This document shows, in pieces, positions 25,906 through 33,879 of a stretch of 48,694 nt of DNA. The stretch covers positions 1 to 48,694 of the forward strand of contig JAEZIO010000068.1 of the NCBI GenBank assembly GCA_023436615.1, given 5' to 3'. The stretch is from Pseudomonadota bacterium. GTDB lineage: Bacteria > Pseudomonadota > Alphaproteobacteria > Sphingomonadales > Sphingomonadaceae. The number at the start of each line of letters is the position of its first letter. The first letter of the stretch is position 1. The notes below the pieces were generated by a model. It did no database searches, was not told where the DNA came from, and saw only the letters and a list, made by a program, of their open reading frames with translations. The translations under genes and the position numbers were made by a program.

Positions 25906-26309
25906 TGCGCGTCGCCTTGCTCCTCGTCGCCTTGGCGCTGCCCGCCGGGGCACTTGCACAGCCCCTCACGATCAAGCTCGGCGAATCCTGGGCGTTCGCC
26001 GTCAAGGATGGTCAGCCGGTGCGCGCCCACCGCGTAAAGCCGACCGCAAAGCCCGCGCGCGGGGAGATCAAGGCGAGCGTCGCCGGCCTAGGCGGGACGA
26101 CGATGACGCTGATCAACAACAGCGCGATCAGCTACACCTACCGTGCGCAGCTTCTCGGCTTGCCGTCGAAGGCGGCCACGCGCACCTGCACGCTGCCCGC
26201 GAAGATGCAGCCGAGCCTCGAATATTGGCCGCTGAAGGCGACCGCAATTCGCTTGAGCGACTTCCGGCCGGCGAAAGGCGCGGGCAGTTGCCCGAAACCC
26301 GGCGGCTGA
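25902..26309 (+). CDS. Small secreted/periplasmic protein of unknown function
   Basis: A 135-aa protein with a signal peptide (MMRVALLLVALALPAGALA, cleavage before QPLT). The mature region is basic and beta-rich (GTTMTLINNSAISYTYRAQLL), with two cysteines (RTCTLPA, GSCPKPGG) that could pair. No family recognised. Two adjacent ATG codons are available (25902, 25905); the first forms the ATGA overlap with the acetyltransferase gene. It ends 3 nt before the thymidine kinase gene. Confidence 0.72.
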   Translation: MMRVALLLVALALPAGALAQPLTIKLGESWAFAVKDGQPVRAHRVKPTAKPARGEIKASVAGLGGTTMTLINNSAISYTYRAQLLGLPSKAATRTCTLPAKMQPSLEYWPLKATAIRLSDFRPAKGAGSCPKPGG

Positions 26310-26312
26310 CCG

Positions 26313-26933
26313 ATGGCGAAGCTCTATTTCTATTATGCGGCGATGAACGCCGGCAAATCGACCACCCTGCTGCAGGCGGATTTCAACTATCGTGAGCGCG
26401 GCATGGAAACGATGCTGTGGACGGCGGCGCACGACGACCGCGCCGGCGCCGGGCTGATCGGCTCGCGCCTCGGCCTCACCATCGCCGCGCACGCCTTCTC
26501 GGGCGAAGTCGACCTGTTCGAGGCGGTGTCCGAGGAGCTCAAGCGCCGCAAGCTTCATTGCGTTCTCGTCGACGAGGCGCAGTTCCTTACCCGCGATCAG
26601 GTGCTCCAGCTATGCCGGGTCAGCGACGAGATCGGAATTCCGGTCCTCTGTTACGGCCTTCGCACCGATTTCCTCGGGCAGCTTTTCGACGGGAGCGCCG
26701 CTTTGCTCGCGCTCGCGGACGCGCTCGTCGAGCTCAAGGCCGTTTGCGAATGCGGCCGAAAGGCGACGATGAACCTGCGCGTCGACGCCGATGGCTATGC
26801 GGTGGCCAGCGGTGCCCAGACCGAGATCGGCGGCAACGACCGCTATGTCGCGCTGTGCCGCCGCCACTTCTTCGAGCGGCTGCGCGAAGGCGAAGCGCGC
26901 CAGCTCAACCTCGCCCTGTCGCGAAAGCCGTGA
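26313..26933 (+). CDS. tdk: Thymidine kinase
   Basis: Type II thymidine kinase of the pyrimidine salvage pathway (206 aa). Walker A is AAMNAGKST at residues 9-17, and the DEAQF motif (D87-F91) carries the catalytic Glu88. The structural zinc site is complete: C145 and C147 in CECGRK, C182 and H185 in CRRH. The lasso-loop tyrosine region (EIGGNDRYVALC) is present. The stop overlaps the truB GTG start as GTGA. Confidence 0.96.
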   Translation: MAKLYFYYAAMNAGKSTTLLQADFNYRERGMETMLWTAAHDDRAGAGLIGSRLGLTIAAHAFSGEVDLFEAVSEELKRRKLHCVLVDEAQFLTRDQVLQLCRVSDEIGIPVLCYGLRTDFLGQLFDGSAALLALADALVELKAVCECGRKATMNLRVDADGYAVASGAQTEIGGNDRYVALCRRHFFERLREGEARQLNLALSRKP

Positions 26934-27829
26934 TCCACGGCTGGATCGTTCTCGACAAGCCTGTCGGCCTCGGCTCGACACAGGCCGTAGCGGCGGTGAA
27001 ACGCGCGCTTCGCGACGCCGGGGAGCCAAGGACCAGGGTCGGGCACGGCGGCACCCTCGATCCGCTCGCCAGCGGCGTGCTCCCGATCGCGATCGGCGAA
27101 GCGACCAAGCTCGCCGGACGAATGCTCGAGGCCACCAAAACCTACGACTTCACCATCCGCTTCGGCGAGGAAACCGACACGCTCGACGCGGAAGGCGAAG
27201 TCGTCGCCAGCAGCGATGCGCGCCCGACGGCACAGCAGGTCGGGGCAATACTGCCGCGCTTCATGGGACCCATCGAGCAGGTCCCGCCGGCTTTTTCGGC
27301 GCTCAAGATCGCCGGCAAGCCGGCTTACGCCCGCGCCCGCGCCGGCGAGGAGATGGAACTGAAGCCCCGCTTGGTCACCATTCACGAGCTTCATGTGCAA
27401 AACACGGGAGACGCCGAAGTCACCCTCTCGGCCACCGTCTCCAAGGGCACCTATATCCGCAGCCTCGCCCGCGACATCGCGCGCGCGTTGGGCAGCGTCG
27501 GACACGTCTCCATGCTCCGGCGGACTCGCGCCGGACCGTTCGGCCTGGAATCGGCCATTTCGCTGGACTTTCTGGGTGAAGCCGCTAAGGCGCGCAACCT
27601 GACGCGGGCGGTGCTTCCGTTGGAAGCGGCGCTGGACGACATCCCGGCCCTCCCCGTCACTCCCGACCAGGCCCAGCTGCTCCGACATGGACAGCGGCTT
27701 GCCGGGTTCCCGGAAAGGCCGGGGCTTCAGCTTGCCGCGTCGGACGGAATTCCGGTCGCGCTCGTCGAAGCAACGGCTGGCGGCCTCAAGGTCGTCCGGG
27801 GCTTCAATTTGCTCGATGTCGCGGAGTGA
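26930..27829 (+). CDS. truB: tRNA pseudouridine(55) synthase TruB
   Basis: Makes pseudouridine 55 in the T-loop of tRNAs. The N-terminus GWIVLDKPVGLGSTQAV is typical, and the catalytic aspartate is D44 in GGTLDPLASGVLP. KTYDFTIRFGEETDTLDAEG and GTYIRSLARDIARALG are further family motifs. The start is GTG 26930, overlapping the tdk stop as GTGA; the product is 299 aa. The open frame upstream lies inside tdk. rpsO follows after 6 nt. Confidence 0.96.
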   Translation: MIHGWIVLDKPVGLGSTQAVAAVKRALRDAGEPRTRVGHGGTLDPLASGVLPIAIGEATKLAGRMLEATKTYDFTIRFGEETDTLDAEGEVVASSDARPTAQQVGAILPRFMGPIEQVPPAFSALKIAGKPAYARARAGEEMELKPRLVTIHELHVQNTGDAEVTLSATVSKGTYIRSLARDIARALGSVGHVSMLRRTRAGPFGLESAISLDFLGEAAKARNLTRAVLPLEAALDDIPALPVTPDQAQLLRHGQRLAGFPERPGLQLAASDGIPVALVEATAGGLKVVRGFNLLDVAE

Positions 27830-27835
27830 TAACGA

Positions 27836-28105
27836 ATGTCGATTACTGCTGAAGACAAGCAGAAGCTGATCAAGGACCATGGCCGCGGCAAGGACGACAC
27901 CGGCTCGCCGGAAGTGCAGATCGCGATCCTCACCAGCCGAATCCAGACGCTGACCGAGCATTTCAAGAGCCACGCGAAGGACAACCATTCGCGGCGCGGC
28001 CTCCTGATGATGGTCAACAAGCGCCGCTCGCTGCTCGATTACCTCCGCCGCGAGGATGAGCAGCGCTACACCGACCTCATCGCCAAGCTTGGCCTGAGGA
28101 AATAA
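27836..28105 (+). CDS. rpsO: 30S ribosomal protein S15
   Basis: Primary 16S rRNA-binding protein of the platform. The 89-aa sequence matches S15 end to end: DTGSPEVQIAILTSRIQTLTEHF, then KDNHSRRGLLMMVNKRRSLLDYL and a basic C-terminus ending KLGLRK. It lies 6 nt after truB and is followed by a hairpin and then pnp, the same rpsO-pnp order as in Escherichia coli, where RNase III and PNPase control the region. Confidence 0.98.
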   Translation: MSITAEDKQKLIKDHGRGKDDTGSPEVQIAILTSRIQTLTEHFKSHAKDNHSRRGLLMMVNKRRSLLDYLRREDEQRYTDLIAKLGLRK

Positions 28106-28114
28106 CGTTTCTTA

Positions 28115-28135
28115 AGGCGGCTCCGGTTCGGGGCC
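28115..28135 (+). terminator. Hairpin after rpsO
   Basis: GCGGCTCC pairs with GGGGCCGC (one U-G wobble) around a GGTTC loop, followed by TTCGTTT. It starts 10 nt after the rpsO stop and could be a partial terminator or an mRNA-stabilising hairpin between rpsO and pnp. Confidence 0.6.
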
Positions 28136-28166
28136 GCTTCGTTTATGGACATGTCCCGCAATTCGG

Positions 28167-28225
28167 CGGGGCGTCTATGGGGCCAAATTGACGCCCCGGC
28201 CGCTGACGGACCGGAAAGTCCGTCA
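28167..28225 (+). promoter_or_regulatory. Two-hairpin pnp leader, probable RNA-processing/autoregulatory site
   Basis: Two perfect stems lie in tandem in the pnp leader. The first is CGGGGCGTC (28167-28175) with GACGCCCCG (28190-28198) and a 14-nt loop. The second is TGACGGAC (28204-28211) with GTCCGTCA (28218-28225) and a 6-nt loop. In Escherichia coli the pnp leader hairpin is cut by RNase III and then used by PNPase for autoregulation; the same logic is inferred here from position, not from sequence similarity. Confidence 0.5.
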
Positions 28226-28270
28226 ATTGATGTCCCGGCAGGCATCCGGCCGCCGGACGAAGGAATGAAT

Positions 28271-30676
28271 ATGTTCGATATCAAAACAGTGGAAACCGAG
28301 CTTGGCGGAAAGACCCTCAAGCTCGAAACGGGCCGCGTTGCCCGCCAGGCCGACGGCGCGGTCATCGCGACCCTCGGCGAAACCGTGGTGCTGTGCGCAG
28401 TTACCGCCGCCAAGTCGGTAAAGCCGGGGCAGGATTTCTTCCCGCTGACCGTCCACTACCAGGAGAAATTCTCCGCTGCCGGGCGCATTCCCGGCGGCTT
28501 CTTCAAGCGCGAGCGTGGAGCGACCGAGAAGGAAACGCTCACCTCCCGCCTGATCGACCGGCCGATCCGGCCGCTTTTCCCGGAGGGCTTCTACAACGAG
28601 GTCCTCGTGATCGCGCAGGTCCTCTCCTACGACGGCGAGAACGAGCCCGACATCGTCGCGATGATCGCCGCGTCCGCAGCGCTCACCATCTCCGGCGTGC
28701 CCTTCATGGGCCCGATCGGCGCCGCGCGCGTCGGCTTCGTCGATGGCGACTATGTCCTCAACCCGTCGCCCGAGCAGCAGAAGGAAAGCTCGCTCGACCT
28801 GGTCATGGCGGGGACTCCGGGCGCGGTCATGATGGTCGAGTCCGAAGCGAAGGAGCTTTCGGAAGAGCAGATGCTCGGCGCCGTCATGTTCGGCTTCGAA
28901 GCGTCGAAGAAGGTCTGCAACGCGATCATCAGCCTCGCCGAGAAGGCCGCGAAGGATCCTTGGGAGCTCGTCAGCGGCGGCGACGCCAAGGCCGAAATCA
29001 AGGCCAGGCTCAAGGATCTTATCGGCGCCGACATCGACGCCGCCTACCGCCTGACCAGCAAGTCGGAGCGCTCGGCAGCCCTCAACGCCGCGCGCCTCAA
29101 GGCCGCCGAGGCGTTCGCGGAAGCCGACCCGCAGGAACAGCTCGTCGCCGGCAAGGCGGTCAAGAGCCTCGAGGCCGACATCGTCCGCACCGCGATCCTC
29201 AAGGAAGGCCGCCGCATCGACGGCCGCGACACCAAGACCGTCCGGCCGATCGAGGCGATGGTCGGCTTCTTGCCGCGCACCCACGGCTCGGCGATCTTCA
29301 CCCGCGGCGAAACGCAGGCGATCGTCTCCGTCACGCTCGGCACCAAGGAATCGGAGCAGATGATCGATGGGCTGGAGGGCCTCTCCTACCAGCGCTTCAT
29401 GCTCCACTATAACTTCCCGCCCTATTCGGTCGGCGAAGTCGGCCGCTTCGGCGCCCCGTCGCGTCGCGAGACCGGCCACGGCAAGCTCGCCTGGCGCGCG
29501 CTTCACCCGATGCTGCCGAGCGCGGAGGAGTTCCCCTATACGATCCGCGTCCTCTCCGACATCACCGAGTCCAACGGCTCGTCCTCGATGGCGACGGTGT
29601 GCGGCGGAAGCCTCGCGCTGATGGACGCCGGTGTGCCTCTGAAGGCGCCGGTTGCCGGCATCGCGATGGGCCTGATCCTCGAAGGCAAGGATTTCGCGGT
29701 GATCAGCGACATCCTCGGCGACGAGGACCACCTCGGCGACATGGACTTCAAGGTCGCGGGCACCGCCAATGGCGTCACGTCGCTCCAGATGGACATCAAG
29801 GTCGCCGGGATCACCGAGGAGATCATGAAGACCGCCCTCGCCCAGGCGAAGGACGGCCGCGCCCACATCCTCGGCGAGATGGCCAAGGCCCTCGGCCAGG
29901 TCCGCACGGAGCTCAGCGCCCACGCGCCGCGCATCGAGACGATGCAGGTGCCGAAGGACAAGATCCGTGAAGTCATCGGCACCGGCGGCAAGGTGATCCG
30001 CGAGATCGTCGCGGAGACCGGCGCCAAGGTCGACATCGACGACGACGGCACCATCAAGATCGCCTCGTCCGATTTGTCGCAGATCGAGGCCGCGCGCCAG
30101 TGGATCATGGGCATCGTCGCCGAGCCCGAGCCCGGCCACATCTACACCGGCAAGGTCGCCAACATCGTCGATTTCGGCGCGTTCGTGACCTTTATGCCCG
30201 GCAAGGACGGGCTGGTGCACGTGTCCGAGATCAAGAACGAGCGCGTCGAGAACGTCCGCGACGTCCTGTCCGAAGGCCAGGAGGTCAAGGTCAAGCTGCT
30301 CGAGGTCGACCAGCGCGGCAAGGTCCGACTGTCGATGCGGCTCGTCGACCAGGAAACCGGCGAGGAGCTGCCCGACACGCGGCCTCCGAGGGAGCCGCGC
30401 GAAGGCGGCGACCGGGGCCCGCGCGGCGACCGTGGTGATCGCCATCGTGGCGGCGGACGCGACCGTGACCGTGGCGGAGATCGCGGTGGACGCGGCGGAG
30501 ACCGTGGAGGCCGAGGCGGCGACCGTGACCGGGGACCTCGTGGTGAGGGCGGACGCGGTGGAGACCGTGACCGCGGTCCGCGCCGTGACCGCGAAGGCGG
30601 TGAGCGTCAGGGTGGTGACGAGGGAGGCGAACCGAAGTTCGCGCCTGCGTTCCTGACGGGCGACGATAACGAGTAG
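28271..30676 (+). CDS. pnp: Polyribonucleotide nucleotidyltransferase (PNPase)
   Basis: Phosphorolytic 3'-5' exoribonuclease of the RNA degradosome. MFDIKTVETELGGKTLKLETGRVARQADGAV starts the first RNase PH domain; the second has MDFKVAGTANGVTSLQMDIKV. KH (IREVIGTGGKVIREI) and S1 (GHIYTGKVANIVDFGAFV) domains follow. The start chosen is ATG 28271, with AAGGA 6 nt upstream; ATG 28265 abuts that site. The product is 801 aa, about 90 longer than the Escherichia coli enzyme because of a Gly-Arg-Asp-rich repetitive tail. A strong terminator lies downstream. Confidence 0.97.
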   Translation: MFDIKTVETELGGKTLKLETGRVARQADGAVIATLGETVVLCAVTAAKSVKPGQDFFPLTVHYQEKFSAAGRIPGGFFKRERGATEKETLTSRLIDRPIRPLFPEGFYNEVLVIAQVLSYDGENEPDIVAMIAASAALTISGVPFMGPIGAARVGFVDGDYVLNPSPEQQKESSLDLVMAGTPGAVMMVESEAKELSEEQMLGAVMFGFEASKKVCNAIISLAEKAAKDPWELVSGGDAKAEIKARLKDLIGADIDAAYRLTSKSERSAALNAARLKAAEAFAEADPQEQLVAGKAVKSLEADIVRTAILKEGRRIDGRDTKTVRPIEAMVGFLPRTHGSAIFTRGETQAIVSVTLGTKESEQMIDGLEGLSYQRFMLHYNFPPYSVGEVGRFGAPSRRETGHGKLAWRALHPMLPSAEEFPYTIRVLSDITESNGSSSMATVCGGSLALMDAGVPLKAPVAGIAMGLILEGKDFAVISDILGDEDHLGDMDFKVAGTANGVTSLQMDIKVAGITEEIMKTALAQAKDGRAHILGEMAKALGQVRTELSAHAPRIETMQVPKDKIREVIGTGGKVIREIVAETGAKVDIDDDGTIKIASSDLSQIEAARQWIMGIVAEPEPGHIYTGKVANIVDFGAFVTFMPGKDGLVHVSEIKNERVENVRDVLSEGQEVKVKLLEVDQRGKVRLSMRLVDQETGEELPDTRPPREPREGGDRGPRGDRGDRHRGGGRDRDRGGDRGGRGGDRGGRGGDRDRGPRGEGGRGGDRDRGPRRDREGGERQGGDEGGEPKFAPAFLTGDDNE

Positions 30677-30678
30677 CC

Positions 30679-30720
30679 GTCCTTGCGAGCCCGCGCTTCG
30701 GCACGGGCGAAGCAATCCAG
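30679..30720 (+). repeat. REP-like intergenic palindromic element
   Basis: The stretch after pnp holds GCCCG...CGGGC arms flanked by TTGCGAG and GCGAAGCAATCCAG. The last motif resembles a dispersed intergenic repeat I recall from alphaproteobacterial genomes. Only one copy is seen here, so the assignment rests on memory. Confidence 0.4.
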
Positions 30721-30734
30721 TTCCTCAAAACAGG

Positions 30735-30768
30735 AAAGCCCCGCGAGCGCCTGCTTGCGGGGCTTTTT
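30735..30768 (+). terminator. Rho-independent terminator of the pnp operon
   Basis: AAAGCCCCGC pairs perfectly with GCGGGGCTTT around a 12-nt loop and runs into five T residues. It lies about 60 nt after the pnp stop. The A-tract on the left arm means it could also serve the convergent cupin transcript. Confidence 0.93.
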
Positions 30769-30788
30769 CCTTGACGCGCTTCTGGGGC

Positions 30789-31124
30789 CTAGGCGGCTCG
30801 GTTGTCGAACAGGATGGTGAGGAGCAGGGAGCTGTCCTCGCCGGCGGTGAGGCCATGCTTCTCCCCGCGCTCCAGGTAGACCCAGTCGCCGGCCCCGAGG
30901 GTCAGCGGCTTGCTCTCGGTCTCCAGCGTTATAGCGCCTTCCAGGCAGTGGAGGGTGAAATAGCCGTCGACCGAATGCGGAGCGATCCGCGTGCCTGCGC
31001 GAACCACGAGATGGACCGCCTCGAACGAGTCCGTCTTGACGAGCGCGGTGGTTTTCGCCCCAGCGACCGCCGATAGAGGCTGCAGGCGGACGACCTCTCC
31101 GGGCGCGGCATGTGGCAACGCCAT
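30789..31124 (-). CDS. Cupin-domain protein
   Basis: A 111-aa single-domain cupin. The first motif reads GTRIAPHSVDGYFTLHCLEGAITLE and the second GDWVYLERGEKHGLTAGEDSSLLL, giving histidines H50, H59 and H90 as possible metal ligands. No enzymatic assignment is possible. ATG 31124 overlaps the stop of the upstream small gene (TAATG), so both are translated from one mRNA, under the Fur-like box at 31305-31323. It faces the pnp terminator. Confidence 0.8.
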   Translation of the reverse strand: MALPHAAPGEVVRLQPLSAVAGAKTTALVKTDSFEAVHLVVRAGTRIAPHSVDGYFTLHCLEGAITLETESKPLTLGAGDWVYLERGEKHGLTAGEDSSLLLTILFDNRAA

Positions 31125-31282
31125 TAGAACGTATCCTCAGGCGCGTCGGGGTCAGGCTTCGCCCGCGGGGCATCGGCGAGAAGATCGGTGACGGGCATGC
31201 CGCCGACTTGCGCCGAGCAAAGCCAGAGCGCGAAAACGTCGAGCGCATCGCATCCCCGTTCGAAAGTCTCGTCAGTCGCCAC
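31124..31282 (-). CDS. Small protein of unknown function coupled to the cupin
   Basis: A 52-aa acidic polypeptide (starts V/M-ATDETFERGCDALDVFALWLC, ends DPDAPEDTF) with two cysteines. The start chosen is GTG 31282, because AGGAG lies 7 nt upstream on the coding strand. The upstream in-frame ATG at 31306 would fall inside the Fur-like palindrome and has no ribosome-binding site. The stop overlaps the cupin ATG as TAATG. No family recognised. Support comes from the good start signal, the coupling and the regulatory site. Confidence 0.6.
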   Translation of the reverse strand: MATDETFERGCDALDVFALWLCSAQVGGMPVTDLLADAPRAKPDPDAPEDTF

Positions 31283-31304
31283 GGGTCTTCTCCTCGCCGC
31301 CGTC

Positions 31305-31323
31305 ATTGAGAGTGATTCTCAAT
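31305..31323. promoter_or_regulatory. Fur-like box
   Basis: ATTGAGAGTGATTCTCAAT has perfect 7-bp inverted arms (ATTGAGA/TCTCAAT) around GTGAT. It resembles the Fur-box core GAGAATnATTCTC. It lies 22 nt before the GTG start of the small-protein/cupin pair and 112 nt before the divergent PilZ gene, so iron control of the reverse pair is the simplest reading. Confidence 0.6.
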
Positions 31324-31435
31324 AAGCGCGGCCACGGCCACGGGCATTAGGGGATTATCCTTAAGTGCCGGCGCGCTGCGCCTAACCATCGTTATTGGGC
31401 AACTTATCAACCACTGGCGGCGCACAAGCGCCGGC

Positions 31436-31738
31436 ATGGAGCGAGAGCCTGTCGACTGGAGCGCGAGGACGTCGCAACGGCAGCGCGTGAGCCACGTTGC
31501 CGCGGCCCGCTTTTCCGACGGCCGCGAGGCACGCGTGCTCGTCACCGATATCTCCTACGAAGGCTGCCGGATCCTGGCAGAGACCGAGTTCGCGGTGGGC
31601 GACACCTTCACTTTGGTTCTGCCGGGCCGCGGGTCGCTCAGCGCCCAGGTGCGCTGGACTAATGCGGACGTGGTCGGCGCGCGGTTCATCACCGGCCAGA
31701 GCACGGTCGACGCGCGCCGCGCCCGCATCGGCGTCTAG
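31436..31738 (+). CDS. PilZ-domain protein
   Basis: A 100-aa protein that is essentially a single PilZ domain. The c-di-GMP-binding signatures appear as RQRVSHVAAARFSDG (Arg-rich entry) and DISYEGCRI (the D/NxSxxG motif), followed by FTLVLPGRGSLSAQVRWTNADVVGARF. The classic RxxxR is present only in degenerate form (SQRQR), so c-di-GMP binding is not certain. It stands alone between the Fur-box region and the L,D-transpeptidase gene. Confidence 0.85.
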   Translation: MEREPVDWSARTSQRQRVSHVAAARFSDGREARVLVTDISYEGCRILAETEFAVGDTFTLVLPGRGSLSAQVRWTNADVVGARFITGQSTVDARRARIGV

Positions 31739-31785
31739 CGACGCCGGACTCTCAAGCTCCACGATTTGCGGCTATATTCGCGGCC

Positions 31786-32793
31786 ATGAACAGCCGCACC
31801 TTCCTCGCCCTCGCCGCGGCCTCATTCCTGTTCTTCGCAGCGCCGGCCGCCGCGGCGACTCCCGGCTCCTCGGAGTCGGCGCAGCTCGCGCTGGCCCGGC
31901 AGGCCGACAAGCTGAAGCCCGGTCAGTGGGTGTGGAAGCCGGAGATCGCGCGGGACGGGCCGGTGCTGGTCTATGTCGACCTCACCCGCCAGCTCGCGAC
32001 GGTCTACCGCAACGGCGTCCGCATCGCGGTCTCGACCATCTCGTCGGGCAAGGACGGCTACGAGACCCCGACCGGCGTCTTCACGATCCTCGAAAAGGAC
32101 AAGGATCACCGCTCGCGCACCTATGACGACGCGCCGATGCCCTTCCAGCAGCGGCTGACCTGGAAGGGCGTCGCGCTCCACGCGGGCCATCTCCCAGGCT
32201 TTCCCGCAAGCCACGGCTGCGTCCGGCTGCCGATGGCGTTCGCGAAGAAGCTGTTCGACGTGACTCCGATGGGCGGCACGGTTGTGATCGCCGGCGGCCA
32301 CTCGGACCCGGTCAAGCGGCCCGCCGCCGGAGTCCTCGCCCCCGCTTTGGCGGGTGTCACTCCGGCGCCCGCGACGCCGCTGACTCCAACCGGCACCTTC
32401 ACCTGGAATCCGGCCGCCTCGCCGAGCGGCCCGGTTTCGATCATCATCTCGACCGGCGACCAGCAGGTCGTCGTCCTTCGCAACGGCGTCGAAATCGGCC
32501 GCGCCCACGCCAACGTCCAGCAGGAGACGACCGAGGCTCAGGTGATGACGTTCACGGGCAACAGGAATGCCGAGTGGATCCAGGTCGGAGTCGCCGATCT
32601 CGCCGCCGGACCGGCGGAGATCATCAGCACCGAGCGCGTCGAGCAGATGCATTTGCCGGCCGCCTTCGTCGCCGGAATGCGCTCGGTAATCGCTCCGGGC
32701 ACGACCGTCCTCGTCACCCAGGCCGCGGTCGGGCCGGAATCGACGGGGCTGCAGACGACGGTTATGGACGCCGACGACGGAAAGCCTGAATGA
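31786..32793 (+). CDS. L,D-transpeptidase (YkuD domain)
   Basis: Exported 335-aa enzyme that forms 3-3 peptidoglycan crosslinks or attaches proteins to peptidoglycan. A signal peptide ends at about residue 24 (FAAPAAAA). The YkuD domain covers about 60-170 with H132 in LHAGHLPGF and the catalytic motif SHGCVR (S142, H143, C145, R147). A Pro/Ala/Thr linker leads to a second domain of about 120 residues with no recognised family. The stop overlaps the dioxygenase start as ATGA. Confidence 0.93.
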   Translation: MNSRTFLALAAASFLFFAAPAAAATPGSSESAQLALARQADKLKPGQWVWKPEIARDGPVLVYVDLTRQLATVYRNGVRIAVSTISSGKDGYETPTGVFTILEKDKDHRSRTYDDAPMPFQQRLTWKGVALHAGHLPGFPASHGCVRLPMAFAKKLFDVTPMGGTVVIAGGHSDPVKRPAAGVLAPALAGVTPAPATPLTPTGTFTWNPAASPSGPVSIIISTGDQQVVVLRNGVEIGRAHANVQQETTEAQVMTFTGNRNAEWIQVGVADLAAGPAEIISTERVEQMHLPAAFVAGMRSVIAPGTTVLVTQAAVGPESTGLQTTVMDADDGKPE

Positions 32794-33857
32794 TCGAGTC
32801 CAACCCCCTCAACCTCGAGTTCCGCAAGTATGAGCAGGTCGCGAAGGCGCACGCCTATCGCCTCGCCGAGCATGAGGCGGACGAGTTCGACGAGGCGTAT
32901 GAGATCGCGACGCTCGACTTCGAGCCGTTCCTGAAGGGCGGCGCCGAAGACAAGGCACGCTTTGGCGACGACTTCGCCGGGGCGCTTGGCCAGATCGGCT
33001 TCGCGGTGCTCACCGGCCACGGTGTCGATCCGGCTCTTTATGATCGCATAAGCGATGCCACTCTCGACCTCTTCACGTCGACTCCGATCGAGCAGAAGAT
33101 GCGGTTCCGGGCCAAGCGCTTCGGCTCGGTCAGCCAGGGCTACTTTCCGATAGAAGAGACGAGCGAAATCCATCCCGACCTCGTCGAAGGCTGGGTGTGG
33201 TGCCGCCGCGCGTTCGACATTCCGCAGAAGCGGGACGCAGCGTTCCGGCCGGAGGAGTTCTGGCCGCGGGGCGAACAGGAGCGCGAATTCAGGCAGGTGG
33301 TGCTGGCGCACGAAGCCCTGTTCAAGCCGATCGCCCAGGCGATGCTCCAGGGGCTGGGCTGCAACCCGCACCTGCTCGACGCCAAGCTGGCCGGCACAAA
33401 CTTCGGGCTTCGGCTGAATTACTATCCGCCGATGACCGCCGAGCAGGACGCGTCGGGCGCCGGCCGGCTGCTCGGCCACGAGGACGTCGACCTGTTCACG
33501 ATCCTGCCCGCCTCGAAGGTCGACGGACTGCAGGTCTGGAACCACCGCAGCGGCAAATGGGTGCGCCTGAAGGCGCCGCCCGGCTCGATCATCATCAACA
33601 CCGGCGATTACATGCAGCGGATCAGCAACGACCGGCTGCCGTCCACGACCCACCGCGTCGGCAAGCCGAGCGACGGCTCGCACCTCAGCCAGGCGCGCGT
33701 CTCCTTCCCGATGGCGGTCTATCTATGGGAGCAGGAAATGCTCGAGGTGCTTCCCGGCCTCGGCGAGCCCAAATATCCGCCGATCCGCGCGATCACGTTT
33801 CACACGCGCAGCACCAGCAAATTCTACGGCGACGATTACGCGGTCGAAGTCGCGTGA
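32790..33857 (+). CDS. 2-oxoglutarate/Fe(II) oxygenase of the isopenicillin N synthase-like family
   Basis: A 355-aa cytoplasmic oxygenase. The DIOX_N-type segment (FAGALGQIGFAVLTGHGV) precedes the jelly-roll core. Iron ligands are H230 and D232 (GHEDVDLFT) and H288 (TTHRV); the 2-oxoglutarate anchor is R303/S305 (ARVSFPM). LRLNYYPP also matches the family. Substrate unknown. It is translationally coupled to the L,D-transpeptidase (ATGA) and followed 22 nt later by moaD, though a link to molybdenum cofactor is unlikely. Confidence 0.9.
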   Translation: MIESNPLNLEFRKYEQVAKAHAYRLAEHEADEFDEAYEIATLDFEPFLKGGAEDKARFGDDFAGALGQIGFAVLTGHGVDPALYDRISDATLDLFTSTPIEQKMRFRAKRFGSVSQGYFPIEETSEIHPDLVEGWVWCRRAFDIPQKRDAAFRPEEFWPRGEQEREFRQVVLAHEALFKPIAQAMLQGLGCNPHLLDAKLAGTNFGLRLNYYPPMTAEQDASGAGRLLGHEDVDLFTILPASKVDGLQVWNHRSGKWVRLKAPPGSIIINTGDYMQRISNDRLPSTTHRVGKPSDGSHLSQARVSFPMAVYLWEQEMLEVLPGLGEPKYPPIRAITFHTRSTSKFYGDDYAVEVA

Positions 33858-33879
33858 ATCCTGCAATGGGTGTGAAGCA

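Noticed and set aside
28223..30715. 830-codon open frame antisense to pnp
   Set aside because: It mirrors a gene with unmistakable PNPase domains; its translation is low-complexity, rich in Asp, Leu, Arg and Ala, as expected of antisense frames in GC-rich DNA.
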